From Schistosoma mansoni (lineage: Eukaryota > Platyhelminthes > Trematoda > Strigeidida > Schistosomatidae), in the NCBI RefSeq assembly GCF_000237925.1, contig NC_031496.1:26343510-26407509 (forward strand): a stretch of DNA of 64,000 bases. The letters run 5' to 3'. Shown here one piece after another: positions 22,131 through 33,709 of this stretch (position 1 is the first letter of the stretch; each line of letters starts with the position of its first letter). Below the pieces are notes generated by a model, which was not told the origin of the DNA, ran no database searches, and worked only from the letters and a program-made list of their open reading frames with translations. Position numbers and translations under genes: made by a program.

Positions 22131-22645
22131 ATTGAGATCATGAATCAATTGAAACTAGACCACCATGCAAAATCTGGAAGCACTGGACGGCCGTTTCGTC
22201 CCATTGTGGGAGTCCTCAACAGTGTGCATTCACGATCCCACCTCACGAGATTCGAACCCAGGACCTACCAGTCTCACACCAGAGCACTTAACCGATAGGC
22301 CACTGAGCCGGCCGGCATCCAACGGTGTTAATGTCTAACTTCAACCAATCCACGGAGTTGAGCAACCGTTCACCAATGTCTTCAGTGAGTTGATATCTCC
22401 CAACAGACCTGGATGGGCTCCATTGATTACTGGTTTTCACTAGAACTCCAGGAAATACCTCATGGAGCCAGTCAGTAGTGAGCATATGATCATTATCAGA
22501 AGGGAACTGATGCGCACTGCTGAGGAGTCCCATAATAGAACGAAATGGCTGTCCAGTACATCCAGGTTTCCGATGGTGGTCCAGCTTCAATTGACTCATG
22601 ATTTGAACTATGAAAATACTGAAATCTCCACAAAACCCCTTCTGA
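22131..22645. mobile_element. F2 SINE, antisense full copy plus sense ribozyme-tail
   Basis: 22131-22507 is antisense F2 through the 5' unit and into the tail of a preceding monomer (GAGCATATGATCATTATCAG), showing a tandem monomer junction. 22508-22645 is sense from GATGCGCACTGCTGAGG to CCCCTTCTGATC. The antisense ribozyme has TTGAGGA. The sense one keeps CTGAGGA and GTC but has a stem II mismatch. A GCCG duplication sits at the A-box edge. Confidence 0.85.
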
Positions 22646-23505
22646 TCTATTATGAAATTATCAGTCGATACTTCAAAAAAGTATTCGATACAGTTGTGAT
22701 AAGTTTATTGAAGACGTATCGTAATTCCGTATTTTATTATTCTCTGTGTTCTGTAAAGTATCTGTAAATAGCATTCTTTCATCGTAGTAAATAACTTTTT
22801 TTAAAATGAAGTTGATACACTAAATTATAATTTTCTCAATGGAGGAATTAGTTATTTTTTGTTCGAACATATAGAATTACAGGAATGTGATACGAATTAA
22901 AGTTTAAACAAAGTCAATACTGTTTTACTTCTACGTGAAGTAGGAACTGATTTTGTTCCAGGTGGGCAATGAAGGCTTCTCAATTCCATCATTGCAAAAT
23001 ATTCATTTCTTCTATCTAGTTAGGCGGCATTTAATAATAAAATTGATTTTAGTGTGAAAACTAAGAACAAATTTAATAACGTTTATACAAAAAGAGATGG
23101 GAAACTATATAGATCATGTCATATTTAAAAAAAATAATTTTTTTTAAAATTTTCATTGTCAGGAAACTAATAGAGAGTTAGTCGGTAAGGTGACATTTTC
23201 AATCAATTCTTACTGAATAAAACATGAAACACGGCACAAGATGACGGTATTCCAAAAAAAAATTAGATTTATTCTTGTGTTCTGTTTTACACAATTACTT
23301 TTTCTAATGATTTAAAAGGGATATTTTTAGACAGCTATCATTTACGGGATTTTTTTTTAAATCTTCTCACTTCTGTGTGTGTATAACTGTTATATAGGAA
23401 ACGTTTTTGGCATACTTAGAAGTACTGAGTAATTTCTTATACATTCAGTGAACTTAATAAACAATTCTTGATTAAGATTTTTAAGTACATTGATAAATCG
23501 AAGTG
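22646..23505. other. No recognisable gene
   Basis: AT-rich with short A and T runs. Nothing recognised. Confidence 0.5.
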
Positions 23506-23517
23506 TATGTAATTGAC

Positions 23518-23579
23518 TTTACTTACTTACTTACTTACTTACTTACGCCTGTTACTCCCAATGGAGCATAAGCCACCGA
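23518..23579 (-). mobile_element. RTE/SR2-like LINE, 62-bp insertion with 12-bp TSD
   Basis: (TTAC)n followed by GCCTGTTACTCCCAATGGAG: only the tail and last about 35 bp of the element. Perfect TSD TATGTAATTGAC at 23506-23517 and 23580-23591. It entered as an extremely 5'-truncated copy. Confidence 0.92.
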
Positions 23580-23616
23580 TATGTAATTGACACTGGGAAG
23601 TAAAATAGTTATCATC

Positions 23617-23735
23617 GAATCTCGCGAGGCGGGATCGTGGACGCGCACTGTTGAGGAGTCCCATAATAAGAGCCAGTCACTAGTGATCATATGATGATTA
23701 TTATACCAGGTTTTCCATAGTGGCCAAGCTTTATA
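23617..23735 (+). mobile_element. F2 SINE fragments, rearranged
   Basis: Sense B-box end and ribozyme 5' half (ATCGAATCTCGCGAGGCGGG, TTGAGGAGTCC) joined to the inverted 5' edge of F2 (AGCCAGTCACTAGTGATC) and then to the tail half (CAGGTTTTCCATAGTGG). Confidence 0.7.
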
Positions 23736-24271
23736 TCCATAAAATATCCCTTTCTGATTTTAAAACTTTGTATAATTGCGTAACGAATTAGTGAGAATGT
23801 CAAAGTTTTACAACATCAATTTTCATTGTTTTCATCTGAATAAGAATATTATAGTCTTATAACCAACTGCTTTTATTATTCAGGAAATTATAGCTTAAAT
23901 GGGTAATAAATTTTGTGATGATAAGAAATAACCTCTTAAAGTGACACTGAAATGTAAACTGACGTAATTAAATGATTCTAAAAAGAATCTTATTGAAGAA
24001 AAAGCAGTAGAATAGGGTATTACTAGTTAACATAAATGAAAACTGACAACAAACAAATAAGTTGTTTATAAATAGAGACCTAAATTCATTGTTTTGTTGA
24101 CATTTAATTTGATCTAAGTGAGTTCCTTTATGTTGTTGGTATTTTCGATTGAATGGTTCATAACAGTCGGTATGATTCATTTATAAAAATAAAACAAACA
24201 AATTCATTAGGTAAACAGTATGTTAGTCAGTTTCATTCTTTTTATTCACAACTGATTAGTCACTGAGTAGT
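23736..24271. other. No recognisable gene
   Basis: AT-rich. The 70-aa minus frame at 23968-24180 has no recognisable motif. Confidence 0.45.
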
Positions 24272-24279
24272 GATCAGGG

Positions 24280-24390
24280 ATCGTGGATGCGCACTGTTGA
24301 GAAGTCCCACAATAGGACAAAACGGCCGTCCAGTGCTTCAAGGTTTTCCATCATGGTCTAGCCTCAATTGACTCATGATTTCAACTACAA
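24280..24390 (+). mobile_element. F2 SINE, 5'- and 3'-shortened, 8-bp TSD
   Basis: Starts at ATCGTGGATGCGCACTG and ends after GATTTCAACTACAA, without the CCCCTTCTGA end. TSD GATCAGGG at 24272-24279 and 24391-24398. The hammerhead core is mutated (TTGAGAA, AAAA). Confidence 0.85.
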
Positions 24391-24398
24391 GATCAGGG

Positions 24399-25369
24399 TT
24401 ATGTTTGTAGAGTAATTTTAGTATTGATCGAATTCTGTCGATCTAGTTGCACTGTGATCACGAGTCTAAATGATTTTATGCATCATGCACTATATTAATA
24501 AGGTATTTGTTTTTCAGTAGTATGATCAGTATTTCAGTAAGAAGTTATCACCCATTTACAAAAATATGGGTTTATTAACTAGTTGTAATAGTCATGATAA
24601 TTTTGTTGTCATACCCAAGTTGTAATTTAGCATTGTGAAATGAATTTCTGATAGTATGGACATGATGATTTGACTGTAAGATAAACAAAAAAACATACTT
24701 TAAAATTGTTAAGTGAATCTTGTGCATTTCTGTTTCTCACAGATGTAGGAAGAAGTAAGGATACAGTTTCAGGTGATTTGCTAAAATTTTAAAATGACAT
24801 TTTTAAGGACTACTTATTATCATTAAAATCCAATCTAAATTCTCTAGTATATTTTGTAGAGTGATACGAAATAACAGCATAAGAAGAAGTCACTGGTTAT
24901 TAATGAACACATACTGTCAACTCTAATTGAGTTATTAATCAGCAACGTTATCTGATATTGTTATAGTTCTATAGTTTCCAAAGTCCCCGTCGTTATTTGA
25001 TATATTCGCGTCACTTATTATTTATACTTGAAAGAAGAAGAACCACTACAATACTCACGACGCGAAGTAAGAACATAGATGACTGGTACAGATGAAGTTT
25101 TATTGACACCAAAATACAACCACTGTAGTTAAAAATACACTCATATATTAATTTGTGCATCATTTTATTATTGATTAGGAAAAGTTCACACAGATGAAAT
25201 TACAACAAAATTGCATGCTGTATGTTATTCTGAATGTAGTTCAAGTTGATTCAATGTATCGTCTCTTGAATAAACACCATTTTCATGTCAGTCTTATACC
25301 AAATAAAATATCGCACTTAAAATAAAACAAATATTACATTAATGGATGGTCATTGGTAGTGGAATTCAG
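24399..25369. other. No recognisable gene
   Basis: AT-rich. Nothing recognised. Confidence 0.5.
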
Positions 25370-25524
25370 GACGTGGATGCGCACTGCTAAGAAGTCCCAC
25401 AATAGGACGAAACGGCTGTCCGTTACTTACAGGTTTTCTATGATGGTCTAGCTTCAATTGACTCATGATCTCCACTACTAAGATTAATAAAATCTCCGCA
25501 AAACCCCTTCTGATATTCTTTCTT
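25370..25524 (+). mobile_element. F2 SINE, ribozyme-to-tail part
   Basis: GTGGATGCGCACTGCTAAGA through GACGAAACGGC to TCAATTGACTCATGATC and CAAAACCCCTTCTGAT. The ribozyme core is mutated (CTAAGAA). The minus-strand frame at 25350-25574 is a chance frame. Confidence 0.85.
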
Positions 25525-25867
25525 AGTTTACTTGGTTGGTAATATTGTTCACTTCTGTTAGATTGATAACGCATTGGTGTTTTTGCATATTGATCACATT
25601 AGTATTGGAAAATGTTTAAATAATAAACTATCAAATAGTTACTGGTCGACATATGACGAAAGTCAATGGAAATATATATGTCTATGAATGTTTCTTACAT
25701 ATTTTAAGTTTTATAATGACTTATACCAAACCTATTTAAATTCTAACCAATACGTTCCCTTTCAAATCCAGTAGCTAAAGTTTTCACAATTTATTTTGTT
25801 TTACTTCAAATAGCGTCTTTTATTATTATTCATATTAGTAGTAGAATACTAATCTAGTTATTGACAA

Positions 25868-26080
25868 CATAACTCCACCTGTAACTGTTCTAGAGTTATT
25901 GCCGGTCCCAAGACCTTGTGAAAGAGGAGGGTTGAAAATGAAGTCGGCAACCCCATCTCGTAGAAAAAAGATCTTGCTAAAAAACACCAAGCAGATTAAA
26001 CAAATTGAAGGAAAAATTATGACGCTTCATGAAGAAGCCGAGATTCTTCGAAAGTCACGAGTTCGATACTCCTAACAATC
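25868..26080 (+). repeat. Interspersed repeat unit, possible LINE 5' region
   Basis: Shares about 200 bp with 61936-62150: CTGTAACTGTTCTAGAGTTA, GCCGGTCCCAAG, GGAGGGTTG, GAGATTCTTCGAAAGTCACG. Both copies stop near the same AAGTCACGAG block. The family is unnamed by me; a 5' region of an RTE-like element is a guess. Confidence 0.6.
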
Positions 26081-26209
26081 AGACCAACAGCCGTGACTAA
26101 CTAAATAAGAGACAATATAAATTGAAAACTGATACTCTGAAGACGTATTTTACTACTGTACATTCATTTGCTTCAAACATTCACATACACATTATAATAG
26201 GCGAACCAT

Positions 26210-26690
26210 CACCAAATGAAGGGAAGATTTATAGTATTTAACAAGAAACATAGCAGCTCACATACAATTGAGTTTGTCTACATCTAACTTGATTAAGCCC
26301 TTTTGTTAACTTATTTAACGGACAGTCATTCGTATAACAACAAACTATCTATACTATTGTATCTTTATTATGTACGCTTTAGCCCTGCTTATTGCCTACG
26401 CATGTATTCATTCTGCTACCCTTACTATTAATAGCTTAATTGATCCGATGATTCATGCGTTTCCATTTGTATATATATGTACATATTAATCCTGTTCACT
26501 GCACTTTACTGTACTCACTTACTGTCTGACTCAATCAATTGATCTCTCGCTCACTCGCCTGTATTACGGCACTACTCTTTCATGCTTGCTTAAATTTTGG
26601 ATATCTGTGTGTGGTCCAATAATAAACGCAATCAACCCTTTGTATTCGCCTTCTCAATTATACACCGTTAGGATGTTATCGAGTAACCGT
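26210..26690 (+). mobile_element. Possible solo LTR-like fossil, low confidence
   Basis: The C-rich, repeat-like composition (ACTCACTTACTGTCTGACTC) and the AATAAA at 26621-26626 followed by a short C/T-rich stretch look like the R-U5 side of a schistosome gypsy-type LTR. There is only one copy here and I cannot fix its ends, so this is recognition by style alone. Confidence 0.3.
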
Positions 26691-28380
26691 TATCAGGATG
26701 AACAATATACGAAGTTTAGAGATAATATCGAATATAGACCGCCACAGAAATTTAGTTTCCATCTATTTAATTTAACGTACATATAACCAACAAGATATTA
26801 ATAGTCTTTGATATAAAACCTATCTTTTACATTAACTCACCTATTCTGTATTGTTAAATAAGAAGGAAACCAAAACATTACCCAATTTCAATTTTTACTT
26901 ATTATTACACAATTTATTTAAAATAAATTTATTCCTAAAAATCAGAACTGAATAAGTGAAAACAAAAAAAGAGAAAAAAAAGAAAGAAAAGAAAAATCGA
27001 AAAAAGAAAGAAAATAAAAAAGAAGAAACAAATGTTTGTTAATTTTTCTTTTTTTTAAATTATTTTAAGTGATTGATTAGTTTTGTTTTTTTCTCTTTCT
27101 TCTTTACCTTGTATTCTCTTATATAAGAATTACATCAACTACTTATCGAAATCTAATTATTATTAATAATAATAGGACTATTTTATGACAATGATTAATT
27201 TATTTAATAAGTATTAGGTGTTTATTTTAATGAGAGAATATGAAAATTATGAAATTTTCAAGTTGAGCTTTCTGCCAATTTTCTTCGGATAATTAAAAGA
27301 TTTCAACTGTTCAAACTGTTTTGATGTAGTTTTAGTGGCTTGGTATCTGACTTTAGTTAGATTGTTTCTAACTGTTATCGAAATAGTTACTTATCGTCAA
27401 TCCTCGTACATAATTATCACGTTAGTGAATGATGGAACTAAATAAGTCAAATACGAGGATGGATTTTGAATATGTATATTTCATACAATCATTAATCCAG
27501 TCTGACAACCAAAGAAATGGAGCAAATAAAGCGAAGAGAAGAAATCGAAGAGAGACGAAACGATATGCGGTGGAGAAGGCTTGTGAGCCAACTCAATTTA
27601 ACCAAGTGTAAATCGATATTTATAACCAGACCAAAAGTAAACTACAGATATGTGGTGAGTAGGATAAAAAACGCACTCATATATGCTTGCATAAAAACAG
27701 TCAAGTTTAATAAGCCAATAAGTGACAAGGTAAAAATGTGACTCGAAAAGAATAAGTAAATTGGTTTGTCCGAAAACTAGAATAAGCTGTGTGGGCTTGA
27801 AATAGGGTAAGCCATTACATAGTAAGTATGTAACTCAAAGTCAATTGCACAAACTTATCTTTGATAACTGTCAAAAATTAGGTGAAGTAATTTCGAAGCG
27901 ATTAGCGGCGTACATATGTATTTTAACAAAAAGAGAATAATAACAGCTGTAGTAGAATAACATGAATCCATTTATTTTTGTGATAGATTTTCAGCTGCTT
28001 AAAACCTAAAACCAATCTTATCAATCATTAATCATTTAAAAGTCAAATTCATTCATTTCAAGACAAATCAGTCCTATATGGCCTAATTAATCTTACATTC
28101 AAGATTTCGTTACGTTATGTTTCTTTTCTAAGACATTGAATATAATTCCCTATTCAATATTTACTGAATCATTTCAAGTAATATACAATATATGACATTA
28201 ATTTTCCACTCCCCAAATTTCGTTTCCATTCTCTTCTCAGTTTTATTATCTAGATTTTTCTCATAGTTAAGTTGCAAATAATCACTTGTTGGAAGGATTA
28301 TTTCTTCTAAACTCTTGCATAACAGTTGTCTTTTATCAGTCGATATTGACATATCACAGTCAACCTTAAACCAGGATTTT
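26691..28380. other. No recognisable gene; purine and pyrimidine tracts
   Basis: A long purine-rich run (about 26945-27031) is followed by a pyrimidine-rich run (about 27040-27106). The frames at 27429-27741 include a charged stretch (QIKRREEIEERRNDMRW) with no domain I can name. Other sequence is AT-rich. Confidence 0.45.
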
Positions 28381-28390
28381 CTGAAATACA

Positions 28391-28700
28391 ATTACTTACT
28401 TACGCCTGTTACTCCCAATGGAGCATAGGCAGCCGAACAGCATTCTCTAAGCCAATCTGTCCTAACCTTTCCTTTCTAGTTCTATCCAATTTTTGTTTAT
28501 TCTTCTCATGTCTGTCTCTGTTTCTCGGCGTAATGTGTTCTTTAGTCTTCATCTTTTCCTTTGACCTTCAAGATTCCATGTGAGGGCTTTTCTTGTGATG
28601 CAGTTGGGTGATTTCTTGAATGTGTGTCCTATCCACTTCCAGTGCTTCTTCCTGGAATCTGGTTTTTTCTCTTCCACAGTAGGTTGTTGCTGATAGTGCC
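28391..28700 (-). mobile_element. RTE/SR2-like LINE, 3' end, 10-bp TSD
   Basis: TTAC tail, CGCCTGTTACTCCCAATGG, then the inverted C-terminal reverse transcriptase end, internally shortened, to GTTGTTGCTGATAGTGCC. Perfect TSD CTGAAATACA at 28381-28390 and 28701-28710. Confidence 0.92.
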
Positions 28701-28710
28701 CTGAAATACA

Positions 28711-29162
28711 GTACATATGTTCTTTTTACTTGTAATGATTAATATCACATTGTACCTAGGTTGTAGAAAGCTGAAAAGAGTCCGCAAGAAATAAATGAAT
28801 TTATAATAGTCTACTATGATGGTAATTCTTGATTTAGTAAAATATTAATTTATTCTTAATTTCTTCGAATAGTTTACATTCGTTAATTGACTAATAGCTT
28901 TTATTATGGTATCACTTTTCCAGGTGAATATAACTCTTTTGATTGTAGACATGCATTTGATTATGGTATCAAGTGGATGTTGAGGGGGAAAAAGTAAATT
29001 AGCATGTGTAGAGCTTTTCTTAATTTTCAAATGTTTCATGTTAAGTGATCATTATAAATTAACAACTGCTTTTTGATATTAAAGTTATGGGATGAGAATA
29101 TTTGTGTACTCAGGTGAAATCTTTATAACCTTTATTCAAATGTTATCAAGAAGAATGTCATC
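28711..29162. other. No recognisable gene
   Basis: AT-rich. Nothing recognised. Confidence 0.5.
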
Positions 29163-29175
29163 TAAATGCACTTAT

Positions 29176-29251
29176 ATAAGAACATTCGTCTAAATTAGAG
29201 CGAATAGTTTCACAGTATTTGAGCGCCGAGTTGATGTAAGACATTAATTAA
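29176..29251 (-). mobile_element. PLE 3' tail, 76-bp insertion with 13-bp TSD
   Basis: Inverted copy of the PLE 3' terminus (CTTACATCAACTCGGCGCTC, AAACTATTCGCTCTAATTTA, TTCTTATA), also seen at 5.03 and 45.6 kb. Perfect TSD TAAATGCACTTAT at 29163-29175 and 29252-29264. It marks the true 3' end of the family. Confidence 0.88.
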
Positions 29252-29264
29252 TAAATGCACTTAT

Positions 29265-30600
29265 GTTTTCATTAACTGTGGTCTGAACCTCTGGAATTCA
29301 TGATGTTAAGACTTTCAATAACTGATTAAATTATTTTTACAAATGATATGCACTCAGACCAAATAAAGACAAAATAGTGGTCTAAATATTGATTGCTTTT
29401 CACAAAAGCCTAATACCCTGTGTTCGATCCTTATTGAGGACATCCATGTAAATTGTTGAAAGGTTCCTTAAAAAGACTAGGCAACCACAAACGTCGTTTG
29501 ATTTTTACTGATTGTTTAACTAAGATCAGATTTCGATATTGACTATGAAATTCAACAACCTCCAGAAAACTCTCTATACTAACAATGATGATAAGACACT
29601 AAATGAGATAGTCATTTTTTACTAAAAGTGAGTAAGAGTTTGAATTCGTCACATCAATCATGATGAACGACAGTTGACTCTACCTTCTGTCGAGACTTAA
29701 ATCTTTTCCCGTTTCATTTTATTATAATTATCATTCGACACTTTCTTAAGTGATAATTCAAACTTTTTCAAAAACGTTAATTAAAGTGTCAAGTATGTTG
29801 AAGTGTGACAGCTGAATGTAAATCGATGTTGAAATCAGACGTCCATTTTTTTAAAAAACAAATTCAACATAACTGTGAAATTTTAAAGTTATATATAAAC
29901 TATTGTATAGTAATAACAGGAGCAGACGTCAAGTCCAAAATGTATGATTTACTAATCCAATTTAACAGAAAATTTCCCAAATACCTAGCAATATGTCTGG
30001 TACCAGAAAAGAACGTGTTTTCAGCGCTTCTTGGTCTTAAATGTTAGTTATTCTATTATCAATTTGTGTTGTTGAATAAGATTTCCCAATTTTGCTGGAA
30101 GGTGTGCAACTTTTCGGGTATAAAATAGACGCCAGAAAAATACAACAGACCACTCACAAGATGTTAGTAGTCGTTGTGTACATGTTTCTCATGATACAAT
30201 AAAATGACCTGTTTTCTTCAGTGGATTATATCGACAAATAGATCTCGATATTTCATAATTTTCTTGAGACTTACTATTCAGTCTAAACCAAGCAACTTAG
30301 TGCGTTTCAAAAATGGTACAATTTAGAAAACAGAATACTAAAAATAGGTATAATTAAGTCATTATCTTTAATATAATTATCGGGATGCATGGATACACGT
30401 TGTCTGCCTTGCTTCCCTGTAAATTTAAATCGTTGGTATGAAAATCAATAAAACAGAAAAGATGAGCATGGTAAATGAAATTAGCATTAAACCATGATAA
30501 GATATCATTGTGATAACAAAGTTGATATGCTTGAACTAAGTCGATTTCGCGGTAACGAACGAAGGCCAATGACACAATGACACGATAAGCTAATCTAATC
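29265..30600. other. No recognisable gene
   Basis: AT-rich. The frame at 29805-30047 (80 aa, plus) has some polar composition but no motif I recognise. Confidence 0.45.
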
Positions 30601-30935
30601 TGTTGTCCCAGGCCCCGCTAACTAAATGAAGAAGTCCGAGGCAAAGTAGGGGAATATATATTCCGTAAGCAGCCGAGTACAAGCAAGCCATAAGGGGAAA
30701 AACTCAAACGTATATATACAACGATAATTTGTCCATGGGCAGCATTGCAAAATAGCACACTCGAAAGCTACAACGGACCAATAGCATTTAAGATATTTAC
30801 AAGTGGGAAAAACAACTTGAAGGTGAAAAGAGCGCCTTTGGCGCGAAAACAAGGAAATTCAAATTTTCAAAACAAAATAACGAAATTAAGCTATTTACCA
30901 AGTAAGTTTTGGGGATTTGACATCCCCAACAAAAG
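30601..30935 (+). other. GC-richer island with three strong hairpins
   Basis: Starts TGTTGTCCCAGGCCCCGC. Contains the palindrome GGAATATATATTCC (near 30650-30663), the hairpin GCGCC-TTT-GGCGC (near 30831-30843) and TTGGGGAT-TTGAC-ATCCCCAA (near 30908-30928). The start and base content would suit an LTR of a BEL/Pao or gypsy element. There is no second copy or TSD here, so this stays open. Confidence 0.45.
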
Positions 30936-31467
30936 TTTAAAGAAGTTGTTCTTTACAACATATTTCGAGACGAAGATTATTGATTCATTAGTAAAGTCAA
31001 TAATTAGTTTTTGTTTGGGTGGACATATCTCAACCAGTTTATATGAACAATAGTTTGATAATGATGTGTAACATCTTTTAACTACTATACTATTAAGGTT
31101 AATTATTTCATTTAATACTCAATTAACGTTAACAAAAGTTATGAAAATTCTTAAGCCACATACTTTACCCCTATACCGTAAGATAAATAATAAAATGAGA
31201 AGGTGGGAAAACAATAGATAGTACTAGTTTTCTTGGAAATCATCCAATTATTAAAGGTATATTCTTAGTAAATAATATTTCACCCCGTTAATAATTATAT
31301 GTTATATTTGTATGATTGTTTACGTATATTATCAGTGTAACTTTTCTTTATGTGTTTGTAGGCTAAGGTACTTTACTCTAGGTAACACCCAAAAAAATAC
31401 TGTATTGGTTTAAGAACAAGTTATCAAATTATGAAAAGCAATTATAACTATGATTAATATTAAATTC
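30936..31467. other. No recognisable gene
   Basis: AT-rich. Nothing recognised. Confidence 0.5.
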
Positions 31468-31835
31468 AGTTAGTATTGTTTGTTTGAATCTTCCCATTGA
31501 TGTTTAGGACTGCAACTGGTCAGTCGCTAAATCTCATATGTGCATACTGTGCGTATCGCCTCAATATAGCCTTATTTCACAAGCATTGTAAACAAAGATG
31601 GATAGTGGCTAGCAGTGGAATCCAGGACGCGCATTTCATCCTATTTGGAACTCATCAGCTGGATATACCTGCATCTCGGAGTTGATGTTCACTCTGGGAC
31701 TCGAACCCAGTACCTTTTGCTTCAAACTCCATCGCGTTATCCACTCAGCTACTGAGTCCTGATAGCCACTTGCTTGTGCAATGGGGTGAATTTTAATTCA
31801 ATTATTATTGTCTGTTTGAATCTTCCCATTGTCAT
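31468..31835 (-). mobile_element. F1 (Smα-like) SINE, complete antisense monomer plus start of next
   Basis: From ATTGTTTGTTTGAATCTTCC (31476) through tail, hammerhead, inverted B box (GACTCGAACCC) and A box to AAGCAAGTGG inverted, and on into a second TGTTTGAATCTTCCCATTG at about 31810. The spacing gives a monomer of about 330 bp, as known for Smα. The terminal redundancy indicates a multimeric precursor. Confidence 0.9.
31619..31665 (-). ncRNA. F1 hammerhead ribozyme, core kept
   Basis: Minus strand: ATCCAG/CTGGAT stem I, CTGATGA, stem II GTTC/GGAT (two wobble pairs), GAAA, short stem III, GTC. Core bases are intact but stem II is weakened. Confidence 0.75.
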
Positions 31836-33433
31836 TATTACTAGTTACTTATTAGATCTTAGCCAAATGAAATATTTATTTACATAACACTTGTACGAAT
31901 ACAGTAGGATATGAATTTGAGAATACTATAACTAGTTAAAACAAGAAAACTGATTGAATATGTTATAAAAGGTATAAACAACCATTACTTTTTAAATACT
32001 TTTATTTCACTTAGTGGTGCATTTAGAGATACCTGATCATGAGCAACTGAGTATTACAAAACATCGACTGAATAAAGTGATGAAAAGTATTTAAAATATA
32101 AAGGAAAATACATTATATACTTTTTTCTGGTACATTGTTGTATTAGATTGATGTGAGAAAATTAGTCATATTGATGAATTTGTACAATGAATGTTCAACA
32201 TGAAATAGAGCTTCGCATAAGCGTAATAAGCTCGTATACCCCATTTTTATTCGCTAATGTATTACTGTATATGTTTGAGAGAATTCGCTACAGACAGATA
32301 TGAAATGGCAAATATTTGAAACCAGGGATTACTGTAGATTTGTTTTTATCAAAAGTATAGAGTCACTAGATATAATCATTTGATACCCTGCACAGAAATA
32401 GACATCGGATCTTCGAATCTCATGGTGCGCATGTGACCTTTCGATCCTTGAATCATAGTCCAGTTGTACACATTTCCTAATTGAGTTAGTGCATCTTAAT
32501 AAACAATCGTTCTCCAGTATAATTGTCTGTTTTTTGTCAAATTATTATTATTAGTTCTAATTCGTACATTGGAAATGTTTCCTAAAACTAACTACTAGTG
32601 AGCGAACACTCATTATTTGTTTAGGTAATTTGTGAAAATACACCGATTTATATGTTAATTTCTTTCACATACACAAACCATTCATGATCACAAATGATTA
32701 GTTTGAAGAGAAATTTCTGACTTTCTTGTCGAAACTAGTAATCACTGAAATTCAATTGTGTCCGTATTGAGACATATGTAGTCTTAACGTTAATGAGGTC
32801 ACTATTGCATTCGATAACCATTTGTGGCTACTGATTCTCATGTGCAAGTAAGATAAAAACGTTTAATTATATCCTTTTAATCACGTCACATATTTTATAT
32901 TCTTATGTAGTTTAAAACAGTCCTAACTTTAAGCAAAAGACAAATTAAAATTGTTATTCTTAACTAAAATCAGGTAAACTGAGTGAGTTTTGAATATATT
33001 GTTTCTCATTATATTTACTGAGCTCAAAGGTTTCATTAGGAAGTTTTGATTGTCATTTTGTACATCATCTAGGTTTACTCTCGGTAGGCGTGCTTAGAAA
33101 AAATCCGAAATCACAAAGTTACATTCCTTATGAATATTAGAACTAATCAAGCCAAAATAAGACAACACATAAACAACTTAGAGGTTAGCTGAGCGAAATA
33201 GATGAGCACTTGATTTCAATACTCAAACATTATAAAACTTTGACAGTATACAATAACATGATCTTTAAGTTATGATAAATTCTGCCTGTCTTGGATTTGA
33301 AACCGTGTGGTAGTGAAATGATCATTACGTGAAACTACCTTAATAAACTTGAAGCGAATCCAACTGTAAATTTCATATACAAATGTAAAATAAACAGCTT
33401 AACTTTTTACATGATCAGATGTTTTATTTGCAC
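31836..33433. other. No recognisable gene
   Basis: AT-rich. A block at about 32390-32510 (ATCGGATCTTCGAATCTCAT, then AATAAA at 32498-32503) looks repeat-like but has no partner in this window. Confidence 0.45.
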
Positions 33434-33709
33434 TGTGGTGTGCGCCACTAATGTCGATAGATTTAACTAGTATTTATCATCAATCGAAAATACGATATCT
33501 GGAGGAAGAAGGTTGAGAAAATCAAAGAGAAGAGAACGAGAACAGAGAGTCATTGGTATGGAAACGAAAGAACAACAAAGTCTGAGACAATTGATGGATA
33601 TTTTACAAATGAAGTATTTACTGTATGGTTCTCAGATTTTACAAAGTTATTCTGTTACGTTGTATTAAAATGCATTTGGTTGTCCCCAACGGTGTTCTCG
33701 TTCACTACG
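33434..33709 (+). mobile_element. Repeat A copy (diverged variant)
   Basis: TGTGGTGTGCG start, AGAAGGTTGAGAAAATC centre, TTTGGTTGTCCCCAACGGTG and GTTCACTAC end. Same ends as the 10.9 kb copy but a different middle, shared with 19.3 and 52.8 kb. Confidence 0.75.

Noticed and set aside
27429-27741. Charged frame (REEIEERRNDMRW) as a coiled-coil gene
   Set aside because: Short, overlapping frames, no start context or exon signals; reads like a purine-rich stretch.
31468-31835. F1 tRNA-like parts as functional tRNA genes
   Set aside because: They have A and B boxes but no acceptor pairing or sensible anticodon arm; they are SINE heads.
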